DNA of 57,882 nt from an uncultured Pelagibacteraceae bacterium. Its GTDB lineage: Bacteria > Pseudomonadota > Alphaproteobacteria > Pelagibacterales > Pelagibacteraceae. The notes under the pieces are model-generated. The model ran no database searches and was not told where the DNA came from. It saw only the letters and a list, made by a program, of their open reading frames with translations. Of the stretch, positions 18,110 through 26,918 are shown one piece after another. The translations under genes were made by a program, and so were the position numbers. The DNA lies in contig CACGSX010000006.1 in NCBI GenBank assembly GCA_902575835.1, positions 1 through 57,882 on the forward strand, given 5' to 3'. Each line of letters starts with the position of its first letter. Within the stretch, counting starts at the first letter, position 1.

Positions 18110-18859
18110 AAAAAGAATAATACTTAAAACTATTCTATAAATAACAAAAAAACTCAAACTAAACATTTTAACATAAATAAGAAAATATTTAATTGTAAAA
18201 TAAGAAAATAAAAATGAAGCTGAAGTAGAAAAAATAAATATAGTATCAAAATTTATTTGATCATCAATAATATCTTTAAATCCCAAAACACTTGCACCTG
18301 CTAAAGCTGGAATAGATAAATAAAAAGCTATCTTTGATGATTCAACTCTGTCAAATTTTAAAAATCTTGAAGCTGTAATTACTATACCCGATCTACTGAC
18401 TCCTGGAATAATAGCTAAAACCTGAAATAACCCTATTATAATAATACTTTTAATATTCAATTCTGAAGAAATTTTGTTTTTCAATTCAAGCTTATCTGAA
18501 AAGTATAATAAAATTCCAAAAATCAAAGTTGTCCAGGCGACAACTTTTAAGTTTCTAAATTGATCAATTAAATTTGTGGAGTAAAAAATATAACCAACAA
18601 TAACTAATGGTATGGACCCAAGAATTATTAGTAGAAATATATTTTTATTATTAATGATATTTATTAACTCTTTTCTAAAAAATAAAATAATTGCTAGCAA
18701 AGAACCTAAATGCAGACTAATATCTAATTGTAGGTTGTTAACATTGAAGTCACTCAATCTTGATATAATTAAAAGATGTGCAGACGAGCTAACTGGAATA
18801 AACTCAGATATACCTTGAATAATTGATAAAATTAGCGTCTCTACATATTTTGAAATCAT
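18092..18859 (-). CDS. uppP: Undecaprenyl-diphosphatase (UppP/BacA)
   Basis: Taking the ATG at 18859 gives a 255-aa polytopic membrane protein with the two family motifs: QGISEFIPVSSSAHL near residues 15-29 and PGVSRSGIVITASRFL in the middle. It recycles undecaprenyl diphosphate to the monophosphate carrier for peptidoglycan and other envelope polymers. The reading frame extends 21 codons further upstream, but the family N-terminus fits the ATG at 18859. It is convergent with, and overlaps by 18 bases, the DMT transporter gene. Confidence 0.94.
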   Translation of the reverse strand: MISKYVETLILSIIQGISEFIPVSSSAHLLIISRLSDFNVNNLQLDISLHLGSLLAIILFFRKELINIINNKNIFLLIILGSIPLVIVGYIFYSTNLIDQFRNLKVVAWTTLIFGILLYFSDKLELKNKISSELNIKSIIIIGLFQVLAIIPGVSRSGIVITASRFLKFDRVESSKIAFYLSIPALAGASVLGFKDIIDDQINFDTIFIFSTSASFLFSYFTIKYFLIYVKMFSLSFFVIYRIVLSIILFSIIYL

Positions 18860-19020
18860 TAGATCCAATACTTCATAATGAAATTGTAACCAAATTAAAG
18901 CAATTACATATTTGCATATCATCTATGCATAATAAGAAAAAACCTATGATTTACTTAAGTTTTGTGAAATATTAGTCAATATTTATGACCTTGTAATTGT
19001 TTATTATTAAATTTTTATCG

Positions 19021-19026
19021 TATATA
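19021..19026 (+). promoter_or_regulatory. Candidate -10 element for gltDB
   Basis: TATATA sits 12 bases before the gltD ATG, with a weak TTGTTT 18 bases upstream (18997-19002). If used, the mRNA leader would be only about five bases. The 115-base spacer before gltD shows no riboswitch-like structure that I can recognise. Confidence 0.3.
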
Positions 19027-19037
19027 CAGCGTCCACC

Positions 19038-20471
19038 ATGTCAGAAAAAATGCTTAAGTTTGTTGATATAGGTCAACAAAATCCACCTAAAAGAGATATA
19101 TCAGACCGAAAAGAGGATTTTGATGAAATATATCAAGAATTTCTAAAAGATAGAGCTGTTCAGCAGTCAAGCAGATGTTCCCAATGCGGAGTACCATTTT
19201 GCCAAGTTCATTGTCCATTAAGTAACAATATACCAGATTGGCTTAAACTAACTGCAGAGGGAAGATATGAGGAAGCTTATCAATTATCACAAAGCACAAA
19301 CAACATGCCAGAAGTTTGTGGAAGAATTTGCCCCCAGGATAGGCTGTGTGAAGGAAATTGTGTAATAGAGCAATCGGGTCATGGAACAGTAACTATTGGA
19401 TCAATAGAAAAATATATCACAGAGAAAGCTTGGGAAAATGGTTGGGTTAAACCAATAGAAATAAATAGTGAAAAAAACGAGAGTGTAGGAATTATAGGTT
19501 CTGGTCCTGCTGGACTTGCGTGTGGAGAACAACTCAGAAAAAAAGGATACAAGGTAACTATATATGATCGTTACGACAGAGCTGGAGGTCTACTAATATA
19601 TGGTATCCCAGGATTTAAATTAGAAAAGCATGTTGTTCAAAGAAGAATAAAACTTTTGGAAGAAAGCGGAATAAAATTTGTCTTAAACTTTGAAGTTGGA
19701 AAAGATTCCAGCTTAACGGAGTTAAGAGAAAAACATGATGCAATTTTAATAGCTACAGGAGTTTATAAAGCTAGAGAAGTTAATCTACCTGGTAACGATT
19801 TGAGTAATATTTTCCCTGCCATGGAATTTTTGACAGCATCAAATAAAAAAGGACTAGGTGATAAAGTTGAGTTATTTGATAACGGAACTTTAAATGCTGA
19901 AGGCAAAGATGTTGTAGTAATTGGAGGTGGCGATACAGCAATGGACTGCTTAAGGACTTCAGTTAGACAGAATGCTAAATCTGTAAAATGTTTATATAGA
20001 AGAGATAGAGAAAATATGCCAGGGTCAGCAAGAGAAGTTGGCAATGCAGAAGAAGAAGGTGTTGAATTCATTTGGTTAACAAGCCCTAGAGAGTTTAAGG
20101 GAACAAATAAAATTGAAAGTGTAGTTGTTAATAAAATGAAATTGGGTGAGCCAGATGATAGCGGTAGAAGAAAACCAGTTGTTGAAGAAAATTCAGATTT
20201 CGAAATTAAAGCTGATCTTGTAATCAAAGCACTTGGATTTGATCCAGAAGATCTTCCAAAATTATTTAATGAAGAAAAATTACAAGTATCAAGATGGGGA
20301 ACAATAAAAGCAGATTTTGATACAATGGAAACTAGTATAGAGGGAGTTTTTGCAGCCGGAGATATAGTTCGTGGAGCATCTTTAGTGGTTTGGGGTATTA
20401 AAGACGGAAGAGATGCCGCAACATCAATTGATAATTATTTACAAAGTAAACAAAAACTTAGAGTTGCTTAA
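19038..20471 (+). CDS. gltD: Glutamate synthase (NADPH) small subunit
   Basis: A 477-aa flavoprotein. The N-terminus carries cysteine motifs for two 4Fe-4S clusters (CSQCGVPFCQVHCP at ~47-60 and CGRICPQDRLCEGNC at ~95-109). It is followed by an FAD-binding Rossmann site (GIIGSGPAGLACGEQL, ~155) and an NADPH site (VVIGGGDTAMDCLRTS, ~292), and ends with GVFAAGDIVRGASLVVW. It supplies electrons from NADPH to the large subunit. The stop shares one base with gltB (TAATG). The order small-then-large subunit is the reverse of the E. coli operon. Confidence 0.96.
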   Translation: MSEKMLKFVDIGQQNPPKRDISDRKEDFDEIYQEFLKDRAVQQSSRCSQCGVPFCQVHCPLSNNIPDWLKLTAEGRYEEAYQLSQSTNNMPEVCGRICPQDRLCEGNCVIEQSGHGTVTIGSIEKYITEKAWENGWVKPIEINSEKNESVGIIGSGPAGLACGEQLRKKGYKVTIYDRYDRAGGLLIYGIPGFKLEKHVVQRRIKLLEESGIKFVLNFEVGKDSSLTELREKHDAILIATGVYKAREVNLPGNDLSNIFPAMEFLTASNKKGLGDKVELFDNGTLNAEGKDVVVIGGGDTAMDCLRTSVRQNAKSVKCLYRRDRENMPGSAREVGNAEEEGVEFIWLTSPREFKGTNKIESVVVNKMKLGEPDDSGRRKPVVEENSDFEIKADLVIKALGFDPEDLPKLFNEEKLQVSRWGTIKADFDTMETSIEGVFAAGDIVRGASLVVWGIKDGRDAATSIDNYLQSKQKLRVA

Positions 20472-23400
20472 TGAAGTTAAGAAATAAAAATTTAAATATT
20501 TTAAAAAGTAATCATGTTTACTCTGAAGAAATGGAACATGATGCATGTGGTGTAGGTTTAGTAGCATCCACCGAAGGTCTAAAATCAAGAAAAGTCGTAG
20601 AATATGGAATCGATGCCTTAAAAGCTGTTTGGCATAGGGGTGCAATCGATGCAGACGGAAAAACTGGAGATGGTGCTGGAATCCATATTGAAATTCCTAA
20701 AGATTTCTTTGAGGAAAAAATTGAAGTCACTGGTCATAAACATGATAATTCTGAACTATGCGTGGGTATGATTTTCTTACCAAGAAATGATTATAGCGCT
20801 CAAGAGCAATGTAGAACTATTGTTGAAAGTGAACTAACAAAGAGAAATTTTAGTATCTATGGCTGGAGACAAGTTCCTGTTGATCCCTCTGTCTTAGGAG
20901 AAAAAGCTGAACAAACAAGACCTGAAATCACTCAAGTATTGTTCACATACAATGACAAAAAAGTTGTCAATAAATCTCTGGAACAAAAATTGTATGAAAC
21001 TAGAAGAGTAATTGAAAAAGAAGCTCTCAATAATCAATTAATTAATTTTTATATATGTTCATTTAGTTCCAAATCTATCATTTATAAAGGAATGTTTTTG
21101 GCAGAAGCTTTGTCAGATTTCTATACTGACTTAAAAGATGAAAGATTTATATCTAGGTATGCAATATTTCACCAAAGATTTTCAACCAATACTGCGCCTA
21201 GTTGGGACTTAGCTCAACCGTTTAGATCTATAGCGCATAATGGTGAAATAAATACCCTTAAAGGAAATGTTAATTGGATGAAAGTGCACGAAGAAGAGAT
21301 GTTTAGTCCAGTTTTCAAAGATATAGAGAATCTTAAGCCTGTAATACCAGCTGGAAATTCTGACTCTGCATCATTAGATAATGTTTTTGAGTTATTAAAT
21401 ATTTCTGGACAGCCTGCTCCTCTAGCAAAATTAATGTTAATACCAGACGCTTGGTCAAAAAAAAATAAGGTATTAAAAAAAGATCATCAACAACTATTCA
21501 ATTTTTTAAATAGTACCATGGAGCCTTGGGATGGGCCAGCTGCTATAGCTGCAACAGATAATGAATGGGTAATTGTTGCAACCGACAGAAATGGATTAAG
21601 ACCACTTAGATATACAGTGACAAGAGACAAACTTCTTTTTGCAGGAAGTGAAACAGGAATGATAGATTTAAATGAGAAAAAAATTGTTTCTAAAGGAAGA
21701 TTAGGACCTGGTGAATTATTAGGAGTAAGAATAGAAAAAGGCAAAGTATATTCAAACGATGAAATAAAAAACTACCTTTCAAAAGAATATAAGCATTACA
21801 ACAATCAGATTATTGATCTTGATAAAAAATTAGAGGCAGAAAATGAAAAAGTAGAGCTAGAAGGTCAAAGTTTGAGAAATTTTCAACATTGTTTTGGATA
21901 TAGCATAGAAGATTTAGAATTAATTCTTCATCCAATGGCAGAAGATGCTAAAGAAGCAACAGGCTCAATGGGTGATGACACACCTTTAGCAGTTTTATCT
22001 GATAAATATAGACCACTATATCATTACTTTAGACAAAACTTTAGTCAGGTTACAAATCCACCAATTGACTCTCTAAGAGAAAATAAAGTTATGAGTTTAA
22101 AGACAAGATTTGGAAATCTTGGTAATATTTTAGATTTTAGTAAATTAACTAAAGACAATATTTATGTCTTAAATAGTCCGATATTATCAAATGCACAATT
22201 TGAAAAATTTTTAAAATTCTTTGGAAATAATAATAAAGTTTTAGATTGTACATTCAGCAAAGATGATGATTTAGAGACATCAATAAATTTACTCAAAATT
22301 AAATCTGAACAAGCTGTTAGAGAGGGAATTAAACAAATAATATTATCAGATAAAAATATTTCAGAAAATAGAATGCCAATGCCAATGCTTTTATGTATAG
22401 GGGCAATAAATACACATTTAGTTAAATTAGGTTTAAGAGGTTATGTTTCTATTAATGTTCAAACTGGAGATGCTTTAGATACTCACTCTTTTGCAACATT
22501 AATTGGTGTTGGTGCTACTACTGTGAACCCTTATTTAGCTTTTGATAGCTTATATCAAAGACATTCTAAGAAATTATTTGGAAATTTCACTTTTGATGAA
22601 TGTGTTTCAAGATATATTAAATCAGTCAATCTCGGTCTTCTTAAAATAATGTCTAAAATGGGAATTTCAGTTTTAAGTTCTTATAGAGGCGGATGTAATT
22701 TTGAAACTGTGGGACTAAGCAGAACAATTGTGAAAGATTACTTTCCTGGGATGTTATCAAAGATTTCTGGAATTGGTTTAAAAGGAATAGAAAAGAAAAT
22801 CAGAACTATACACAAAGAAGCATTCTTCAATAATTCAAATATTTTACCTATTGGAGGTATTTACAGATATAGAAAAAATGGTGAAACACATCAGTATCAA
22901 GGCAAACTAATTCATTTACTGCAAACTGCGGTTGGACAAGGATCTTATGAAATATATAAAAAATACACAAAAGGTATTTATAATCTAAATCCAATAAGTT
23001 TAAGAGATTTAATAGATTTTAAATCTAAAAATCCCATCGATATATCCAATGTTGAGCCTGCATCTAATATATTAAAAAGATTTGGAAGTGGAAGTATGTC
23101 TCATGGAGCTTTATCTAAAGAAGCACATGAAACTCTTGCTGTTGGTATGAATAGAATTAAAGGCGCATCTTGTAGTGGTGAAGGTGGAGAAGATGAAAAA
23201 AGATTTAAGATTATGGAGAATGGAGATAGTGCAAATTCAAGGGTTAAACAAATTGCATCAGCTAGATTTGGAGTAACCATTAATTACTTAAATAATTGTA
23301 ATGAGATTGAAATCAAAATTGCACAGGGCGCTAAACCAGGTGAAGGTGGTCAATTACCAGGTTTTAAAGTTACGGATGAAATTGCGAGATTGAGACACTC

Positions 23401-24967
23401 AACGCCAGGAGTTACTTTAATATCACCTCCACCACATCATGATATTTACTCAATAGAAGATCTAGCTCAATTAATTTATGATTTAAAACAAATAAATCCT
23501 AAGGCTAGGGTTGGAGTTAAATTAGTTGCTTCATCAGGAATTGGAACGATAGCTGCTGGAGTTGCAAAAGCTAAAGCAGACATAATTTTAATCTCAGGGC
23601 ACTCAGGAGGTACAGGAGCCACTCCACAGACAAGCGTTAAATATGTTGGAGTTCCTTGGGAGATGGGATTAACAGAAGCAAATCAGGTATTGACTTTAAA
23701 TAACTTGAGACATCAAGTGACGCTTAGAACTGACGGTGGAATAAAAACAGGAAGAGATGTTGTAATTGCAGCCATGATGGGAGCAGAAGAATTTGGCGTA
23801 GCAACAACTGCTTTAGTCGCAATGGGATGTATAATGGTCAGACAGTGTCATTCAAATACATGTCCAGTGGGTGTTTGCACACAAGATGATAAATTAAGAG
23901 AGAAATTTACAGGAACTCCTGAGAAAGTAGTAAACCTTTTTACATTTATTGCAGAGGAAGTAAGAGAAATACTTGCTGATCTTGGTTTCAAATCTTTAAA
24001 TGAAGTAATTGGAAGAACTGACTTACTAAGACAAGTAAGCAAAGGATCACCAAACTTGGATGATCTAGACTTAAATCCTCTTTTTGTTCAGGCAGATCCT
24101 GGAAAAAATAAAAGATATTGTGAGAAACCTGAAATTAATTCTGTTCCAGATACTTTAGATCAAAAATTATGGCCAGAAATAGAAGAGAAAATAGATAAAA
24201 AAGAAAAAATAAATCAAGAATTTGAAATTCAAAATACTGATAGAGCAGTTGGTACTAGAATTTCTTATCATTTGTACAAAAAATTTGGAAATAACAATCT
24301 TGATGAAAATTCGATCGAATTAAATTTTAAAGGTTCAGCAGGCCAATCCTTTGGTGCTTTTGCTATTAAAGGATTAAAACTGATTTTAAAAGGGGATGCA
24401 AATGATTATGTTGCAAAAGGATTATCAGGTGGAACTATTGTGATTAAATTACAAGATGAAAGCAACCTTGTTTCAAATGAAAATACTATTATTGGAAACA
24501 CTGTTTTGTATGGAGCTACTTCAGGAAAATTATTAGCTGCAGGACAGGCAGGAGAGAGATTTGCTGTTAGAAATTCAGGTGCAACTGCAGTAGTAGAAGG
24601 TTGTGATTCAAATGGTTGCGAATACATGACAGGTGGAAACATTATTATATTAGGAGATATTGGCGATAATTTTGGAGCTGGCATGACAGGAGGTATGGCA
24701 TTTATTTATGACCCTGAAAATCAATTTGATAAAAAAGTAAATCCTGAAAGTGTTGTTTGGCAAACTCCAGAAACTAAATTTTGGATTGAGCATCTAAGAA
24801 AATTAATTCAAGAGCATGCTATAGAAACAAATTCAACAATCTCGAAAAAAATTGTTGAGAATTTTGAAAATGAAATAAATAATTTCGTCCAAGTTTGTCC
24901 AAAAGAAATGTTAGATAAGTTAGAAAATCCTATATCAAATAAAAAATTATTCGGTCAAGCTAGTTAG
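20471..24967 (+). CDS. gltB: Glutamate synthase (NADPH) large subunit
   Basis: The 1498-aa protein is full length for the family (~1500). Cys26 in HDACGVG would become the N-terminal nucleophile of the class II glutamine amidotransferase domain after removal of a short propeptide. The central and FMN-binding synthase domains follow, with GSMSHGALS, AKPGEGGQLPG and SGHSGGTGATP, then the 3Fe-4S cysteines in CIMVRQCHSNTCPVGVC, and the C-terminal beta-helix domain with repeated GG motifs (GAGMTGGMAF). It makes two glutamates from glutamine and 2-oxoglutarate, the main ammonium-assimilation route with glutamine synthetase. It overlaps the convergent hydrolase gene by eight bases. Confidence 0.97.
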   Translation: MKLRNKNLNILKSNHVYSEEMEHDACGVGLVASTEGLKSRKVVEYGIDALKAVWHRGAIDADGKTGDGAGIHIEIPKDFFEEKIEVTGHKHDNSELCVGMIFLPRNDYSAQEQCRTIVESELTKRNFSIYGWRQVPVDPSVLGEKAEQTRPEITQVLFTYNDKKVVNKSLEQKLYETRRVIEKEALNNQLINFYICSFSSKSIIYKGMFLAEALSDFYTDLKDERFISRYAIFHQRFSTNTAPSWDLAQPFRSIAHNGEINTLKGNVNWMKVHEEEMFSPVFKDIENLKPVIPAGNSDSASLDNVFELLNISGQPAPLAKLMLIPDAWSKKNKVLKKDHQQLFNFLNSTMEPWDGPAAIAATDNEWVIVATDRNGLRPLRYTVTRDKLLFAGSETGMIDLNEKKIVSKGRLGPGELLGVRIEKGKVYSNDEIKNYLSKEYKHYNNQIIDLDKKLEAENEKVELEGQSLRNFQHCFGYSIEDLELILHPMAEDAKEATGSMGDDTPLAVLSDKYRPLYHYFRQNFSQVTNPPIDSLRENKVMSLKTRFGNLGNILDFSKLTKDNIYVLNSPILSNAQFEKFLKFFGNNNKVLDCTFSKDDDLETSINLLKIKSEQAVREGIKQIILSDKNISENRMPMPMLLCIGAINTHLVKLGLRGYVSINVQTGDALDTHSFATLIGVGATTVNPYLAFDSLYQRHSKKLFGNFTFDECVSRYIKSVNLGLLKIMSKMGISVLSSYRGGCNFETVGLSRTIVKDYFPGMLSKISGIGLKGIEKKIRTIHKEAFFNNSNILPIGGIYRYRKNGETHQYQGKLIHLLQTAVGQGSYEIYKKYTKGIYNLNPISLRDLIDFKSKNPIDISNVEPASNILKRFGSGSMSHGALSKEAHETLAVGMNRIKGASCSGEGGEDEKRFKIMENGDSANSRVKQIASARFGVTINYLNNCNEIEIKIAQGAKPGEGGQLPGFKVTDEIARLRHSTPGVTLISPPPHHDIYSIEDLAQLIYDLKQINPKARVGVKLVASSGIGTIAAGVAKAKADIILISGHSGGTGATPQTSVKYVGVPWEMGLTEANQVLTLNNLRHQVTLRTDGGIKTGRDVVIAAMMGAEEFGVATTALVAMGCIMVRQCHSNTCPVGVCTQDDKLREKFTGTPEKVVNLFTFIAEEVREILADLGFKSLNEVIGRTDLLRQVSKGSPNLDDLDLNPLFVQADPGKNKRYCEKPEINSVPDTLDQKLWPEIEEKIDKKEKINQEFEIQNTDRAVGTRISYHLYKKFGNNNLDENSIELNFKGSAGQSFGAFAIKGLKLILKGDANDYVAKGLSGGTIVIKLQDESNLVSNENTIIGNTVLYGATSGKLLAAGQAGERFAVRNSGATAVVEGCDSNGCEYMTGGNIIILGDIGDNFGAGMTGGMAFIYDPENQFDKKVNPESVVWQTPETKFWIEHLRKLIQEHAIETNSTISKKIVENFENEINNFVQVCPKEMLDKLENPISNKKLFGQAS

Positions 24968-25721
24968 TATTTTTAATAATATTATCTAACTCTTTACAAA
25001 TAATATTTAGATTTTTTTTTGACGAGAGACTATGGTCACCCTTCTTAATTATATTTAATTTTTTTTTTGCTTTGCTGAAGATTTTTAAAACTTCTCTTGA
25101 GTGTTTAATTGGTACAACTTCATCTTTTTGACCATGGACCATAGTAACAGGTATTTTCATTGGAATTTTAACATTCAAAACTTTATTTTGTTTTTTTCTT
25201 CCATCTTTAATTAATTGATTAGTTATGAGATACTCGTACCCACCATTTTTAATTTTGCTAATACCTTTTTTGATAATTTCACTCTTTGTCTTTTTTGAAA
25301 ATTTTTTCCACATTATTCTTGTTAAAAATTCTGGAGCAGAGCCAATTCCCATAAAGCCTTTAATCTGTTTCTTAATTGATTTAAATAATAATAAAGAAAT
25401 CCAAGCACCCATACTAGAACCTATTAAAATTATATCATTTTTTTTAACTATATTCTTAATAGTCTGTTTTGCATCATTTGCCCAAATCGAAATATTCCCT
25501 TTTGTAAATTCACCTGAAGATTTTCCGTATCCAGAATACTCTAGTGCCAAAAAACCCAATTTATTTTTTTTAGCATAATTTAAAAATCTTTTAGGTTTAT
25601 CTCCTTCTATATCGGATGCAAAACCTGGTAAAAATATAATATAAAGATTTTTCTTATAATAATTGCTTATATATCTTAGTTTTTTTGTTTTAGAAATTTT
25701 TAGAAATTTAAATTTTTTCAT
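24960..25721 (-). CDS. Alpha/beta hydrolase (serine aminopeptidase-like fold)
   Basis: A 253-aa single-domain hydrolase with FLPGFASDIEGDKPK (oxyanion region), the nucleophile elbow GSSMGAW near residue 102, an acid in VHGQKDEVVP and a histidine in KKGDHSLS, giving a complete Ser-Asp-His triad. There is no signal peptide, so it should be cytosolic. The substrate is unknown; esterase, thioesterase or acyl-peptidase activity are all plausible. It stands alone on the minus strand, converging on gltB and diverging from the glycosyltransferase gene across only 42 bases. Confidence 0.85.
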   Translation of the reverse strand: MKKFKFLKISKTKKLRYISNYYKKNLYIIFLPGFASDIEGDKPKRFLNYAKKNKLGFLALEYSGYGKSSGEFTKGNISIWANDAKQTIKNIVKKNDIILIGSSMGAWISLLLFKSIKKQIKGFMGIGSAPEFLTRIMWKKFSKKTKSEIIKKGISKIKNGGYEYLITNQLIKDGRKKQNKVLNVKIPMKIPVTMVHGQKDEVVPIKHSREVLKIFSKAKKKLNIIKKGDHSLSSKKNLNIICKELDNIIKNTN

Positions 25722-25763
25722 ATAAAGTATTAAAATTGATTTGAAATATTATAACTCTACCAT

Positions 25764-26918
25764 ATGCATCCAAAATTGAAAGTTCTGCAAGTTATACCAA
25801 AACTTGGATACGGTGGTGCAGAAACAGGTTGTTATGATATCGCACACTATCTACATGAAAATGATTGTAAATCTTTTTTAATTTGCAACGGTGGTGAATT
25901 AACAAAGTTTATAGATAAAAAAAAAGTTAAATATATAAGGTTACCTGTTAATTCCAAAAACCCCATTTTGGTTTTATTTAATTCAATAATTATTTCTTTA
26001 ATAATTTTATTTTATGGAATTAATATTGTCCACGCGAGAAGTAGAGCACCTGCATGGTCTTGTTTGCTAGCTACCAAAATCACACGACGTAAATTTGTAA
26101 CTACATTTCATGGAACATATAATTTTAAAAGTAAATTAAAAAAATTATATAATTCTGTAATGTTGAGATCAGATTTAATTATTGCTGGGTCTAATTTTAT
26201 ATTTTCACATATTAAAGAAAACTACTCTGAATACCTTAATGATAAAAAAAAATTCTTGGTAATATTTAGAGGCATTAATACTGACTATTTTGATCCATCA
26301 ACTACTATAGAAACAGAGGAAGATGATTTATTTAAATCATGGGGACTTAAAATTGAGAGAAAAACTGTTCTATTGCCCGGAAGATTAACAGAATGGAAAG
26401 GCCAAGAAATGTTTTTAGATGCTATTAATAAAGTAAATATTAATTTAGGACACGAGGTATTTAATGTAATTATTCTTGGGGGCGATCAAGGAAGAGAACT
26501 TTACAAAAAGAAACTTATTAGGTTAGTTGAACAGTATAGATTAACTAACCAAGTAAAATTTATAGATCATTGTAAAAATATGCCTCTAGCTTACAAAGTT
26601 TCAGACATCATAGTTTCTTCATCTATAGAACCAGAAGCCTTTGGAAGAATATCTGTTGAGGCTCAGGCAATGAAAAAACCAATTGTTGCAAGTAATATTG
26701 GGGGATCAAAAGAGACTATAAATGAAAATAAAACAGGATTTTTATTTGAAGCAAATAATTCTGACGATCTTTCAAAAAAATTAATAGAAATTATGAATTT
26801 AGATGAACAGACTATCAATCAAATGGGCATAGAAGGTAGAAAAAATGTCGTTTCAAAATTTAATGTTGAAAAAATGTGTTTTTCTACTTATTCAGAGTAT
26901 AAAAAATTAATAAACTAA
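25764..26918 (+). CDS. Glycosyltransferase family 4
   Basis: A 384-aa GT-B glycosyltransferase. VIPKLGYGGAETGCYDIAHY near the N-terminus is the usual acceptor-side loop, VLLPGRLTEWKGQEMFLDAI lies in the middle, and the C-terminal EPEAFGRISVEAQAMKKPIV segment carries the E-x7-E nucleotide-sugar binding motif. A hydrophobic stretch (~70-85) may attach it to the membrane. It likely adds a sugar to a lipid or surface polysaccharide. It shares one base with thrS (TAATG), an odd partner for a tRNA synthetase and probably a streamlining product rather than a functional link. Confidence 0.9.
   Translation: MHPKLKVLQVIPKLGYGGAETGCYDIAHYLHENDCKSFLICNGGELTKFIDKKKVKYIRLPVNSKNPILVLFNSIIISLIILFYGINIVHARSRAPAWSCLLATKITRRKFVTTFHGTYNFKSKLKKLYNSVMLRSDLIIAGSNFIFSHIKENYSEYLNDKKKFLVIFRGINTDYFDPSTTIETEEDDLFKSWGLKIERKTVLLPGRLTEWKGQEMFLDAINKVNINLGHEVFNVIILGGDQGRELYKKKLIRLVEQYRLTNQVKFIDHCKNMPLAYKVSDIIVSSSIEPEAFGRISVEAQAMKKPIVASNIGGSKETINENKTGFLFEANNSDDLSKKLIEIMNLDEQTINQMGIEGRKNVVSKFNVEKMCFSTYSEYKKLIN

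Noticed and set aside
18860..18922. 21-codon N-terminal extension of UppP
   Set aside because: The family N-terminus matches the ATG at 18859; the extension adds no conserved residues.
18923..19037. Riboswitch upstream of gltD
   Set aside because: The 115-base spacer is AT-rich with no stable hairpin or recognisable glutamine, glycine or SAM riboswitch core.
19763..20227. Long minus-strand ORF inside gltD
   Set aside because: It is the complementary-frame shadow of a well-conserved gene; its translation is Ser/Leu-rich with no domain.
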